From Acholeplasmatales bacterium (GTDB lineage: Bacteria; Bacillota_I; Bacilli_A; Acholeplasmatales; JAEDCM01), in the NCBI GenBank assembly GCA_017961685.1, contig JAGCWW010000040.1:124001-188000 (forward strand): a stretch of 64,000 nt of DNA, in the 5' to 3' direction. Each line of letters opens with the position of its first letter. Position 1 is the first letter of the stretch. The translations under genes and the position numbers were made by a program. Positions 19,366-30,553 of this stretch are shown here, in pieces. The notes under the pieces are model-generated. The model saw nothing but the letters and a program-made list of their open reading frames with translations, was not told the origin of the DNA and did not search any database.

Positions 19366-19920
19366 TTAATCTTCAGTAGTCTCGATGATTGCATAGTTTC
19401 CATCATCTCTAATGTAAACTACACATACCTTATGGCTAGCTGCATCTTGGAATACAAAGAAATCATGTCCAAGTAATTCCATTTGATCTAATGCTTCTTC
19501 AATAGTCATTGGTTTTAAATTAACTTTCTTATTCTTAACCAAGCTACCAGCAAATACATCGCTAGAGATATCATCTAAATCTAATTGATTAGAACGATAA
19601 ACCTCTTTAATACCCTCTTTTTCAAGTTTATTCTTAACTCTATCTTTTCTTCTTCTAATTTGAGATAATAGTTTGTCACAAGCAATATCTATTGCTGCTT
19701 TGAAGTCCTTATCTTTAACCTCTGATCTAAAGATTAAGCCCTTAACGGGAATAGTGATTTCACAAGCATAGTAAGTGTTGTATTTTTTAAGAACTACTCT
19801 TGCTGTATCAATTACACCTTCGCCGAAGAATTGGTCAATCTTTTGAAGTTTCTTGTTGACAAGTTCTTCTGTCCTTTCATGGAATTCAAATCCGTTTTTT
19901 CCTACAATTTCAACACGCAT
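19366..19920 (-). CDS. hpf: Long-form ribosome hibernation promoting factor
   Basis: A 184-residue HPF that dimerises 70S ribosomes into inactive 100S particles in slow growth. The N-terminal S30AE domain (about 1-100) with basic helix DKLLSQIRRRKDRVKNKL is followed by a linker and the C-terminal dimerisation domain (KPMTIEEALDQMELLGHDFFVF to the end), so this is the long form. A GTG at 19929 is in frame but sits directly after the AGGAG; the ATG at 19920, eight bases after AGGAG, is chosen. It lies near secA and prfB as in Bacilli. A short CxxC gene lies just upstream, where comFC is often found. Confidence 0.95.
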   Translation of the reverse strand: MRVEIVGKNGFEFHERTEELVNKKLQKIDQFFGEGVIDTARVVLKKYNTYYACEITIPVKGLIFRSEVKDKDFKAAIDIACDKLLSQIRRRKDRVKNKLEKEGIKEVYRSNQLDLDDISSDVFAGSLVKNKKVNLKPMTIEEALDQMELLGHDFFVFQDAASHKVCVVYIRDDGNYAIIETTED

Positions 19921-19999
19921 TCTAATCACTCCTTTTATTTAATTATAGTACTTCATACTTCTATGATATCACAGAAGGTGAAAAAATGTAAGCCCTTTC

Positions 20000-20377
20000 T
20001 TAAAACTTTGCATAATAAGTTAAAAGAACAATAATCTTTCTTTTAAATAGAGTTAAATAATCAATTATTTCTTCATTTTTTATAAACTCATCAAAGGTAT
20101 CAAAGTAAAGTAATATAACTTTATTTAGATTGTATTTTCTTGCGATAAATTCGAATAAAACTTTCCTCTCTAAAATAAATGAATCAGGATTAACTTTATA
20201 GGTTGTATCAAATACAGAATAAACATGAATTAATTCATCAAATGGTAATGCTAGATAAGTGTATTTGGCAGGATAATTTTTAATACACTCATCACATAAA
20301 TAATAGTTTTTACTAACAAATAGATTCTCCCACGTTGTTTTCATTCTAAACAACTTCTTGCATGCTAAACATCGCAT
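20000..20377 (-). CDS. Small two-CxxC protein, possible ComFC N-terminal remnant
   Basis: A 125-residue protein with two Cys pairs, CLACKK (residues 3-8) and CDEC (28-31), arranged like the zinc ribbon that opens ComFC-type proteins. The following 95 residues are hydrophobic-aromatic and lack the phosphoribosyltransferase signature of full ComFC, which is usually over 200 residues. Its place just upstream of hpf and near secA is where comFC sits in many Bacilli. It may be a shortened derivative, or unrelated. The ATG follows GGTGATAAA directly after the U-tract of a terminator-like hairpin. No comFA was seen. Function unknown. Confidence 0.6.
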   Translation of the reverse strand: MRCLACKKLFRMKTTWENLFVSKNYYLCDECIKNYPAKYTYLALPFDELIHVYSVFDTTYKVNPDSFILERKVLFEFIARKYNLNKVILLYFDTFDEFIKNEEIIDYLTLFKRKIIVLLTYYAKF

Positions 20378-20385
20378 TTTATCAC

Positions 20386-20428
20386 CATAAAAAAATCACC
20401 TCTATCATATAATACGGATAAAGGTGAT
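20386..20428 (-). terminator. Terminator-like hairpin after the antiporter gene
   Basis: Minus strand: ATCACCTTTATC / GATAGAGGTGAT, a 12-bp stem with one wobble and a 10-nt loop, then T7. The U-tract ends about 9 bases before the next ATG. Confidence 0.82.
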
Positions 20429-20440
20429 ACTTTTTACCAT

Positions 20441-21454
20441 CTAAAAGCAATATTGTCTTAAAATTATGAATGTTAGGTATGCAGCGTATAAAAGCAAGAA
20501 TGATATACCAACTGCTTTACCGATACCATTTTTACAGAAGATAACTAATACTGTAGTTAAAACGAATATAACAATCATGATTATAATATCAGTTATAACA
20601 TCAGGGTTTACACCAACATATGGTGAGATTGTTGCTGCTGCACCAAGAATGAATAAGATATTAAAGATTGATGAACCAACTGCATTACCTACGGCAATAG
20701 CATTTTCTTTCTTCTTAGCGGCCATAATTGATGTAACTAATTCTGGTAAGCTTGTACCAACAGCTACAATAGTTAAACCTACTAATACATCATCAGCACC
20801 CATCTTTAGTGCTAATTCTTGTGCACCAAATGTAACGAACTCTCCACCACAAGCAATCGCAAAGCCAGAAACAATAATAATTATGATACATAACCAAGCT
20901 TTCATCTTTGGCTTTTCTTCTGTTTCTTCTTCTTCATCTTTCTTTGTTGTAAGGATACATAAAATGATATAACCAATAAATAAAACAAGTAGAATAATCG
21001 CTTCAAATCGCAATATATCATAACTATTTGTTTTGTTAAAGCATAGTGTGAATATAAGCAATAGAACACCAGTTCCAATTAAAATTGGTAAGTCTCTTTT
21101 CTTTAATCCCTTATCAACAATGATAGGAGCGAAGATACAAGAACAGCCAAGTACTACTAATATGTTAAAGATATTTGATCCAACAACATTACCAAGTGAT
21201 AGACCACTACTTCCTTTTATTGCAGAAGATATACTAACACTTGCTTCTGGTAATGATGTACCAATTGATACAACCGTTAAACCAATTACTAAACTAGATA
21301 CACCTAACTTCTTAGCAAGTGTTGAAGCACTTGATACGAAGAAATCAGCACCCTTAATTAGTAATACTAGACCAACTACTAAGCATACTATACAAAGTAG
21401 TATAAACCAAAAGCCTGGAACTTGCCTAAAATATTTAAATAAGAAATCTAGCAT
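20441..21454 (-). CDS. Calcium/sodium antiporter, CaCA family
   Basis: A 337-residue integral membrane exchanger of the YrbG/CaCA type, about ten TM helices in two inverted halves. Each half carries an alpha-repeat: GLTVVSIGTSLPEASVS and GNVVGSNIFNILV in the first, GLTIVAVGTSLPELVTS and GNAVGSSIFNILF in the second. The Glu in each GTSLPE binds the cation. An acidic cytoplasmic loop (EEETEEKPK) joins the halves. Perfect GGAGGTGA ribosome site. Its promoter carries an extended -10 and a palindrome over the -35 region (21507-21524), suggesting regulation. Ion specificity is assumed from the family. Confidence 0.92.
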   Translation of the reverse strand: MLDFLFKYFRQVPGFWFILLCIVCLVVGLVLLIKGADFFVSSASTLAKKLGVSSLVIGLTVVSIGTSLPEASVSISSAIKGSSGLSLGNVVGSNIFNILVVLGCSCIFAPIIVDKGLKKRDLPILIGTGVLLLIFTLCFNKTNSYDILRFEAIILLVLFIGYIILCILTTKKDEEEETEEKPKMKAWLCIIIIIVSGFAIACGGEFVTFGAQELALKMGADDVLVGLTIVAVGTSLPELVTSIMAAKKKENAIAVGNAVGSSIFNILFILGAAATISPYVGVNPDVITDIIIMIVIFVLTTVLVIFCKNGIGKAVGISFLLLYAAYLTFIILRQYCF

Positions 21455-21495
21455 TATTTCACCTCCAAAGGTGTTTTAATATTACTAACAAAACT

Positions 21496-21524
21496 ATTAT
21501 AGCAATTTGAAACATTAGTTTCAA
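21496..21524 (-). promoter_or_regulatory. Antiporter promoter with palindrome over the -35 box
   Basis: Minus strand: TTGAAA (21519-21524), 17-bp spacer, extended -10 TGCTATAAT (TATAAT at 21496-21501). The perfect inverted repeat TTGAAAC-TAAT-GTTTCAA (21507-21524) covers the -35 box and half the spacer, a plausible repressor site. Confidence 0.65.
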
Positions 21525-21534
21525 TAGTAATATA

Positions 21535-21563
21535 AGTAAAAATCGATGCATACTGCACCGATT
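21535..21563 (-). terminator. Terminator of the gpmI-eno operon
   Basis: Minus strand: AATCGGTGCA / TGCATCGATT 10-bp stem with one wobble, 3-nt loop, then a short T-run, seven bases past the eno stop. Confidence 0.8.
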
Positions 21564-21569
21564 ATTTTA

Positions 21570-24393
<2,824 letters not shown>

Positions 24394-24571
24394 AATATCT
24401 TAAATCCTCCGCATATTATTATACTAAATTGTTATATCAATTTAAAGAAAAATGATAAGAATAAAAAATGAAAACATTTTACTTAATATATTATTTGTTT
24501 TAAACATCTAATAAATTTATTACATTTTTTAAAATAAAAATGATACAATATGTACAAAGGACGGTGTTATT

Positions 24572-25744
24572 ATGGATAATTTTACTTTTTGTAACCCTAC
24601 AAAAATCATTTTTGGAAAAGAAACAGAACTTGAAGTAGGAAAGCTTATTAAAGAATATGGTGGAACTAATGTTTTAATTCATTATGGTGGTGGTTCCGCT
24701 GTTAAATCAGGATTAATTGATAGAGTTAAAGAATCTCTAGATTTAAGTTTCATTAAACATATTGAACTAGGTGGTGTTAAACCTAACCCTAGAGCAAGCC
24801 TAGTTTATGAAGGAATTAAATTATGCAAGGAAAACAATATCGATTTTATTTTAGCTGTTGGTGGGGGTTCTACTATTGATAGTGCTAAAGCTATTGGTAT
24901 GGGCGTATGCTATGATGGTGATTTCTGGGACATTTATATGGGTAAACATAACCCAGTTAAAACATTAAAGGTAGCTACAGTTTTAACTATTGCTGCAGCA
25001 GGTAGTGAGTCAAGTGGTTCATCAGTTATCACAAATGAAGAATTTGGCTTAAAACGTGGCTTTACTAGTGATTTGATTAGACCAGTTTTCTCTATTCTAA
25101 ACCCACAACTTACAACTACTTTACCACTATATCAAACAGCTTGTGGAGCAACAGATATTATTGCTCACGTATTTGAAAGATACTTTACTAATACTAAAGA
25201 AGTTGAAACATCTGATAGATTATGTGAAGCTGTAGTACTTGCAATGATTAATACAGTTCCAAAGGTTTTAGCTGATCCAACTAATTATGAATATAGAGCA
25301 AATTTAATGTGGGCTGGTACTATTGCTCATAACGATTTAATCGGTCAAGGACGTAGTCAAGACTGGAACAGTCATGGGTTAGAACATGAATTATCTGCAT
25401 TATATGATGTAGCTCATGGTGCTGGTTTAGCTGTAGTTATGCCTCACTGGATGCAATATGTAATTGATCATGATCCAGTACGTTTCCAACAAATGGCTGT
25501 AAGAATCTTTGGAGTTAAGAAAACTAATGATCCTAAAGCTGATGGTTTAAAGGGTATAAAGAAATTCAAAGAATTCTTAGCTTCTATTGGAATGCCTCTA
25601 ACATTTAAAGAAATAGGTGCCAAGAAAAAAGATATCGACTATATGGTTACAACACTTGGTGTAAGAGGAAAAGAAAGAGACGGCTTTAAGAAATTAAATG
25701 CTGAAGATTGTAAAAATATTTACACACTTTGCTTAAAGAAATAA
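24572..25744 (+). CDS. Iron-containing alcohol dehydrogenase (BdhA-like)
   Basis: A 390-residue group III alcohol dehydrogenase resembling NADH-dependent butanol dehydrogenases. The cofactor motif GGGSTIDSAKAIG, the metal-binding Asp/His of ATDIIAHVFERYF and the later pair in SHGLEHELSALYDVAHGAGL are all present. It would reduce short aldehydes to alcohols, regenerating NAD+ in fermentation. Transcribed divergently from gpmI, with TACAAT at 24544-24549 as a likely -10 and an AGGACGG ribosome site. Substrate and cofactor are inferred from the family. Confidence 0.92.
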   Translation: MDNFTFCNPTKIIFGKETELEVGKLIKEYGGTNVLIHYGGGSAVKSGLIDRVKESLDLSFIKHIELGGVKPNPRASLVYEGIKLCKENNIDFILAVGGGSTIDSAKAIGMGVCYDGDFWDIYMGKHNPVKTLKVATVLTIAAAGSESSGSSVITNEEFGLKRGFTSDLIRPVFSILNPQLTTTLPLYQTACGATDIIAHVFERYFTNTKEVETSDRLCEAVVLAMINTVPKVLADPTNYEYRANLMWAGTIAHNDLIGQGRSQDWNSHGLEHELSALYDVAHGAGLAVVMPHWMQYVIDHDPVRFQQMAVRIFGVKKTNDPKADGLKGIKKFKEFLASIGMPLTFKEIGAKKKDIDYMVTTLGVRGKERDGFKKLNAEDCKNIYTLCLKK

Positions 25745-25749
25745 ATATT

Positions 25750-25774
25750 AGCGTAGGTTAAGCCTACGCTTTTA
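25750..25774 (+). terminator. Terminator of the alcohol dehydrogenase gene
   Basis: AGCGTAGG / CCTACGCT perfect 8-bp stem with a 5-nt loop; the T-run is short (TTTAT). Confidence 0.75.
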
Positions 25775-25803
25775 TGTTATAATTATATATGGAGTTGATT
25801 AAT

Positions 25804-27018
25804 ATGATGCCTTTAGCTTATCGCATTAGACCAAAAGAATTTAAAGATATAATAGGCCAAGATCACTTAGTAGGTGAGCATGGAGTAATTACTAAAATGC
25901 TTAATCAAGAAAAGCTTTTTTCAATGATTTTATATGGTACTCCAGGATGCGGAAAAACGAGTATTGCTGAGATTATTTCCTCATTCTATCCTATGAGTAG
26001 TTTCTCTTTTAATGCTTCTACTGATAATAAAGAAAAGTTAAAAGATATTGCTAATAGTACTAAGTATTATGATGATACAGTATGCATAATTGATGAAATT
26101 CATAGAATGAATAAAAATACTCAAGACTTTCTTCTACCTTATATGGAAAGTGGTAAATTAATCATCATTGGTCTAACTACAGAAAATCCATATCGTTCTA
26201 TTAATCCAGCTATACGTTCTAGATGCCATATTTATAGAATGAATGAAATAACTTTAAATGATATAATCACATTACTAAAAAGAACAATAGAAAAAGAAAA
26301 CTTACCTAAGATAAGTGATGATATATTAAAATATATTGCATATGCATCAAGTAATGATATTAGAACAGCTTTAAATATGCTTGAAGTAATATCTATGCTA
26401 GATGAAGCTGAATTAACATTAGAAAATGCTAAAAAGTTAATTGGAACTAAATCTTTCTTAATTGATGAAGAAGGAGAAAATTATTATGATTGTGCTAGTG
26501 CAATGATTAAATCAATTAGAGGATCAGATCCTGATGCGGCACTACATTATCTTGCTAGATTACTTAAAACTGGTGATTTAGAATTTATATGCCGTAGGCT
26601 TCTTTGTAGTGCATATGAAGATATAGGGTTAGGTAATCCTAATGTAGGTCCTAGAGTCTATGCTGCATGTGAGGCTGCACTACACTTAGGTCTACCTGAA
26701 GCACGTCTTCCACTTGCTTATGCTATAGTTGATTTAGCAACTTCGCCAAAATCTAATTCAACATATTTAGGTATTAATGAAGCACTTGCTGATTTAGATA
26801 ATTTAGGTAGTATGAAGATACCACCACACATTCTAAATAAGGAATTAAAGAGTGGTAAATATGAATATAAATACCCTCATGATTATAAAAATGGTTATGT
26901 AAAACAACAATATTTACCTGATGAATTAGTAGGAAAAACTTATTACAAACCTAAAGATACAGGTAGTTATGAACGTGCCATATCAGAGTTCATGAAGAAA
27001 CTTAAAGAAGATAAATAA
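25804..27018 (+). CDS. rarA: Replication-associated recombination protein RarA (MgsA)
   Basis: A 404-residue AAA+ ATPase related to clamp loaders, acting at stalled forks and DNA ends. N-terminal RPKEFKDIIGQDHLVG, Walker A GTPGCGKTS, Walker B CIIDEIHRMN, sensor 1 GLTTENP, arginine-finger region RSRCHIY, and the C-terminal tetramerisation domain (DPDAALHYLARLLKTGD, YEDIGLGNP, LPLAYAI). An ATG at 25789 is in frame, but GGAG lies just after it and nine bases before the ATG at 25804, which is preferred. TATAAT at 25778-25783. Monocistronic. Confidence 0.95.
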   Translation: MMPLAYRIRPKEFKDIIGQDHLVGEHGVITKMLNQEKLFSMILYGTPGCGKTSIAEIISSFYPMSSFSFNASTDNKEKLKDIANSTKYYDDTVCIIDEIHRMNKNTQDFLLPYMESGKLIIIGLTTENPYRSINPAIRSRCHIYRMNEITLNDIITLLKRTIEKENLPKISDDILKYIAYASSNDIRTALNMLEVISMLDEAELTLENAKKLIGTKSFLIDEEGENYYDCASAMIKSIRGSDPDAALHYLARLLKTGDLEFICRRLLCSAYEDIGLGNPNVGPRVYAACEAALHLGLPEARLPLAYAIVDLATSPKSNSTYLGINEALADLDNLGSMKIPPHILNKELKSGKYEYKYPHDYKNGYVKQQYLPDELVGKTYYKPKDTGSYERAISEFMKKLKEDK

Positions 27019-27043
27019 AACGGCTAAAACAAGCCGTTTTTTA
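27019..27043 (+). terminator. Terminator of rarA
   Basis: AACGGCT / AGCCGTT stem with a 6-nt loop followed by a T-run, right after the stop codon. Confidence 0.87.
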
Positions 27044-27086
27044 TTTGTCAGTATTTATACAAATTTCAATTATTTGTCCATTAAAT

Positions 27087-27125
27087 ATAAAACTTCTTGT
27101 AAGTTTTATAAATAAAATATATAAT
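27087..27125 (+). promoter_or_regulatory. Promoter and palindrome upstream of the FecR-domain gene
   Basis: TTGTAA (27097-27102), 17-bp spacer, TATAAT (27120-27125). A perfect 9-bp inverted repeat, ATAAAACTT-cttgt-AAGTTTTAT (27087-27109), spans the -35 box and could be an operator. Confidence 0.6.
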
Positions 27126-27163
27126 AAAAGTAGATTTTCAAGATATAAAAAGGGGAAATATAT

Positions 27164-29395
27164 ATGAAGAAAATGATAATACTTATATCATCTATCGCTT
27201 CCGTTATAGCGATTGGATTGATAGTCACAATTATTCTAGTGACGCAAAGAGCTAATGCCTATAGAACTATTAAAGTCTTTAGTCTAGAAGGAAACGTTAT
27301 TGTAACTAGAAACAGTGAAAAAATAGATGCAAAGAAAGATATGAAGTTAAAAAACGAAGATGTTTTAACTACAGAAAAATCTTCTTCTACTATTTTAAAA
27401 CTTGATTCTGATAAATACGTTAACGTTAAAGAAAACACAACTATTAGACTTAAAGCTACAGGTAAAAAGAATAATACCAAAACAAGAATAATAGTTGATG
27501 AGGGTGGAGTAGTTGTTGAAGTTAAAGAAAAACTTAGAGAAAAAGAATCATTTGAAATTGCTACATCTAACTCAATCATGGCTGTTAGAGGAACATTATT
27601 CTCTGTATTTGTTAAAAAAATTATTGATGAAGTAAATATCACTTATAAATTAATTAGAGGCGGTATTAACTTAAACGTTATTGATACAGATCCTAATGGA
27701 TTTAATATTGGATCATTTAATATGAAACCAATGGAACAAATCGATATCACTGCTAAGAATGAAGGTATAATTAGTGATGAAACATTAATTAACGCTTTAA
27801 ATGATATCGATAATAACAATGTAACTAAAGTTGATTATACTGATGTTAATGATTATATTTCAAGTACTGATAAGGTTGAATTAGTTCCAAAGAATCTTGA
27901 TTATGAAGATATCGTTGATGAATTAAATAGTATTCCAGATAACCATGATAAAGACATAAATAGAATCGTTGCTATTAATTCAACATTCCAAACTGAAGGC
28001 GATGAAACTAGAAAAGAAATCATCTATGAACAAAAAGGTACTTATAAGATTACTGCTACTGCTGTTAATAAATTAGGTCACTATGTAAGTGGATGGAGCG
28101 TAAATGGTACAACTGTTGAAGGTGGAAGCACTATAGAACTTACAATTAGTACTTCTACTGTGATTTATCCAATTTATCAAGAAGGCGAAGATACAGTTCA
28201 AATAAACTTTGCTGAAGATTATAGTAAGTATTTAAAGATTGATAATACATCAATTGATCCAAATTCGGTATTATTATTTAAAGATGCTGAAGCAACATTC
28301 TTATTTGATAGTCCAGGCATTCTATTTGGTGTAATCGATGATAAAGGAAATGTTATAGGATTTGGTAATGAATTTAAATACACTTTTACTCAAAGTGTAA
28401 CATTAACTCTATATTTTGCTACTATAGATGCTGAAACTAAAACTTTAAGTGCAACAAATTCTCAAGGTGAATTTAATAGTAAAAATGAATTATTTATTAA
28501 TAGTACCTTAGATAGTACAAAGCTTAAGTTTAATGACTTAGAGTTTAAGGTTGAAGATAATATTATTCCAAGTTCATTAATTAATTATTCATATAATACA
28601 GTAAATAAAACAATCAACTTCTCTTTAAAATGTGATGAATCAATTTCAAGTAATACAATTAATGTAAATACAATAACTAGAGAAGTTCAAGTTGAAACTG
28701 AAGATGCTGCTTATTTTAAAATCAAAGTTATGGTTGATGGTACAGAATATAAAGATATTACTTCTACAGGCCTACTAGAGTATGTTGGTAGAATGACTAT
28801 TGAAATAACTGATATTAATCTAGATAATATGTATGAAGGTGCACATTTTGTTGGGTGGTTCTTAAGAAATTATGATTATGAAGATTGGTGGTATCAATTA
28901 ACTCCTGATACTAAACTTGATTATCACTATGTTTATGATACACCTGATAGAGAATATCAATTAGTTTATCCAGTATTTGATAATGATTTTTATGATAGCT
29001 CATATTACCAAGGTTCATATGAAATTATACATAATGCTGATGGAACTAATACATTAGAATATAAATTAGATGATAATGCTAAACTTAATATTACTACAAT
29101 TGGAACATCATTTAAATTAACTGCTGATATATTAAGTGATTATTGTAATAGAGTAGTCTTTGCTGGATTCCATCCAGATGCACCATTCTATTTAATTCAA
29201 TATAGTGAGTTAGAAATCTCATTATATGCTAAAGGTCCAACTGATGATGAATATTCTCTAGTAGATGACCTTATAATTGATACCACTGATGGTAGATCAT
29301 ATGAAGCCAGATTTATTTATAATATTGGCGAAAGATCTATTGATTGGAGTCGATTAGATTTTGAATTTGTAACTGAAAAAAAAAATAAGCCTTGA
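27164..29395 (+). CDS. FecR-domain surface protein
   Basis: A 743-residue protein anchored by one N-terminal TM helix (residues about 4-27). Residues about 37-150 form a FecR-like beta domain: VFSLEGNVIVTR, LKNEDVLTTE, STILKLDSDKYVNVKENTTI, DEGGVVVEVKE and the signature FEIATSNSIMAVRGTLFSV. The remaining 550 residues look like beta-sandwich or repeat-type extracellular modules with GW motifs (YVSGWSVNG, HFVGWFLRN), acidic and Tyr-rich, with no recognised catalytic site. No ECF sigma factor or receptor gene adjoins it, so it is unlikely to be a classical FecR anti-sigma regulator; the FecR fold here probably serves an extracellular structural or ligand role. Confidence 0.8.
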   Translation: MKKMIILISSIASVIAIGLIVTIILVTQRANAYRTIKVFSLEGNVIVTRNSEKIDAKKDMKLKNEDVLTTEKSSSTILKLDSDKYVNVKENTTIRLKATGKKNNTKTRIIVDEGGVVVEVKEKLREKESFEIATSNSIMAVRGTLFSVFVKKIIDEVNITYKLIRGGINLNVIDTDPNGFNIGSFNMKPMEQIDITAKNEGIISDETLINALNDIDNNNVTKVDYTDVNDYISSTDKVELVPKNLDYEDIVDELNSIPDNHDKDINRIVAINSTFQTEGDETRKEIIYEQKGTYKITATAVNKLGHYVSGWSVNGTTVEGGSTIELTISTSTVIYPIYQEGEDTVQINFAEDYSKYLKIDNTSIDPNSVLLFKDAEATFLFDSPGILFGVIDDKGNVIGFGNEFKYTFTQSVTLTLYFATIDAETKTLSATNSQGEFNSKNELFINSTLDSTKLKFNDLEFKVEDNIIPSSLINYSYNTVNKTINFSLKCDESISSNTINVNTITREVQVETEDAAYFKIKVMVDGTEYKDITSTGLLEYVGRMTIEITDINLDNMYEGAHFVGWFLRNYDYEDWWYQLTPDTKLDYHYVYDTPDREYQLVYPVFDNDFYDSSYYQGSYEIIHNADGTNTLEYKLDDNAKLNITTIGTSFKLTADILSDYCNRVVFAGFHPDAPFYLIQYSELEISLYAKGPTDDEYSLVDDLIIDTTDGRSYEARFIYNIGERSIDWSRLDFEFVTEKKNKP

Positions 29396-29415
29396 TTAAA
29401 TTCAAGGCTTTTTTT
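29387..29415. terminator. Bidirectional terminator
   Basis: AAGCCTTGA / TCAAGGCTT perfect 9-bp stem with a 6-nt loop. T7 follows on the plus strand and an A/T-rich U-tract on the minus strand. Serves the FecR-domain gene and the convergent lipoprotein gene. Confidence 0.88.
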
Positions 29416-29826
29416 CTATAATGCTACAAATGCTCCTGCTACACTACTCCATTCTACTACTACCCCATTAATAGTAAAATCTGTAGTCATACAATCAAAC
29501 TTATTAGTTTGTGTATCAAGGATAACTGTTAATTCACCACTAACATCATCTAAATAATTCTTTTCAAACTCTCCAAGAGCAACTAAAGCTTTATGAGTTA
29601 CTGTTTGCATTGAACCAGTAACAATAACGCTTGTGTCTTTGTTAGTTCCTGTGTAAATATCACCAGCATTATTTTCAAGTAAAATTGTTTTTGCTGATGC
29701 ATAGAAATCATTTGCTTTTCTTAGAGCATATCCTTTCTTATCAACAGTTTTTTTATCCTTTTTTCCACATCCTACCATTAATAATCCTAATGATAGAGAA
29801 GCTACTGCTAAAAAAACTTTTTTCAT
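29416..29826 (-). CDS. Small lipoprotein, unknown
   Basis: Not recognised. A 136-residue predicted lipoprotein: hydrophobic signal ending in MVGC (Cys20), a Lys/Asp-rich linker and a compact domain of about 90 residues with alternating hydrophobic strands (VIVTGSMQ, ELTVILDTQ, FTINGVVVEW). It is the last gene of the operon that begins at 34749 and shares a bidirectional terminator with the FecR-domain gene. Function unknown; surface location is inferred from the lipobox. Confidence 0.75.
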   Translation of the reverse strand: MKKVFLAVASLSLGLLMVGCGKKDKKTVDKKGYALRKANDFYASAKTILLENNAGDIYTGTNKDTSVIVTGSMQTVTHKALVALGEFEKNYLDDVSGELTVILDTQTNKFDCMTTDFTINGVVVEWSSVAGAFVAL

Positions 29827-29835
29827 ATTCTCCCC

Positions 29836-30015
29836 CTAAATTTCAATGAATTTATTTTGTTTTTCATCATATATATAATTGATAGATTTCAATCTATCCA
29901 TTATATCACTTTTACTTTCATCTAAATCATCACATAAACTATCTAGTGAATCATAGAAATCTCTAAGCTTCATATTGATGAAACTTAGTAGCATATAATT
30001 ATCTTGTGGTAACAT
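29836..30015 (-). CDS. DUF4250 small protein
   Basis: A 59-residue protein. The sequence opens with MLPQDNYMLLSFINMKLRDF, then LDSLCDDLDESKSDIM and the end DEKQNKF. These features (LLS-x-x-N-MKLRD, LD-x-LC-DDLD, KSI-x-Y-x-YD, NxF) match DUF4250, a family of tiny soluble helical proteins of unknown function common in Clostridia and Bacilli. The ATG lies one base after the stop of the preceding small membrane gene, with AGGGGA as ribosome site, so it belongs to the same operon. The ATG-to-TAG frame is exactly 60 codons. Confidence 0.85.
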   Translation of the reverse strand: MLPQDNYMLLSFINMKLRDFYDSLDSLCDDLDESKSDIMDRLKSINYIYDEKQNKFIEI

Positions 30016-30016
30016 T

Positions 30017-30229
30017 TTATCCCCTACTAAATGCGTTTAGTAAAGCTAAACATAAAACTGTACCAACAGCACCAACAATTGTAATAACTAAAGCGATTGT
30101 TTCTTGTCTTTTTAGTTGTATTAAGCCACACCATAATACAGCAAAGAAAACAATTGTTAAAAGACATAATAATGTTAATTTAAAATTACTAGCCTTTGAA
30201 TGTGATTTTTCTAAACTACTCTTAGCCAT
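30017..30229 (-). CDS. Small two-TM membrane protein
   Basis: Not recognised. A 70-residue protein: a basic, Ser-rich N-terminus (AKSSLEKSHSKASNFK) and two hydrophobic helices (about 18-37 and 44-66). A GTG at 30238 is in frame but falls inside the TAGGTG ribosome site, so the ATG at 30229 is used. It is packed between the DUF1294 and DUF4250 genes with 9 and 1 bp spacing, which supports it as a real gene. Confidence 0.7.
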   Translation of the reverse strand: MAKSSLEKSHSKASNFKLTLLCLLTIVFFAVLWCGLIQLKRQETIALVITIVGAVGTVLCLALLNAFSRG

Positions 30230-30238
30230 ATTACACAC

Positions 30239-30550
30239 CTACTTTCCAAAGTCAGTAAAGCCAACATAGCATAAAAATACTAATAGGGCTACTTGTACAA
30301 CTACACCTAAATAAATAGTGATTGAGAAGTATTTCTTATCTGTTTTATGATGAAATACAATTCTACCAAAGAAACCACCGATTGCTCCACCTAAAGCACA
30401 AGAGCCAAGTAAGATTTTTTCTTTAATTCTCTTTGGTCCTCCACCCTTTTGAGCCATCTTTTTATCTTTACCAAATAGGAAGAAAGCTGCTAGGCTCATA
30501 AGAACTAATACTGCACAGTAAGCAATAATTATAATCTTCTCATATTCCAT
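30239..30550 (-). CDS. DUF1294 membrane protein
   Basis: A 103-residue protein with three hydrophobic segments. It matches DUF1294: FGKDKKMAQKGG, then RIKEKILLGSCALGGAIGGF and the loop HHKTDKKYF, equivalent to the family's conserved RHKT motif. DUF1294 proteins are small bacterial membrane proteins without known function, sometimes fused to cold-shock domains. It lies 3 bp after the MscS gene in the same operon. Confidence 0.87.
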   Translation of the reverse strand: MEYEKIIIIAYCAVLVLMSLAAFFLFGKDKKMAQKGGGPKRIKEKILLGSCALGGAIGGFFGRIVFHHKTDKKYFSITIYLGVVVQVALLVFLCYVGFTDFGK

Positions 30551-30553
30551 AGA

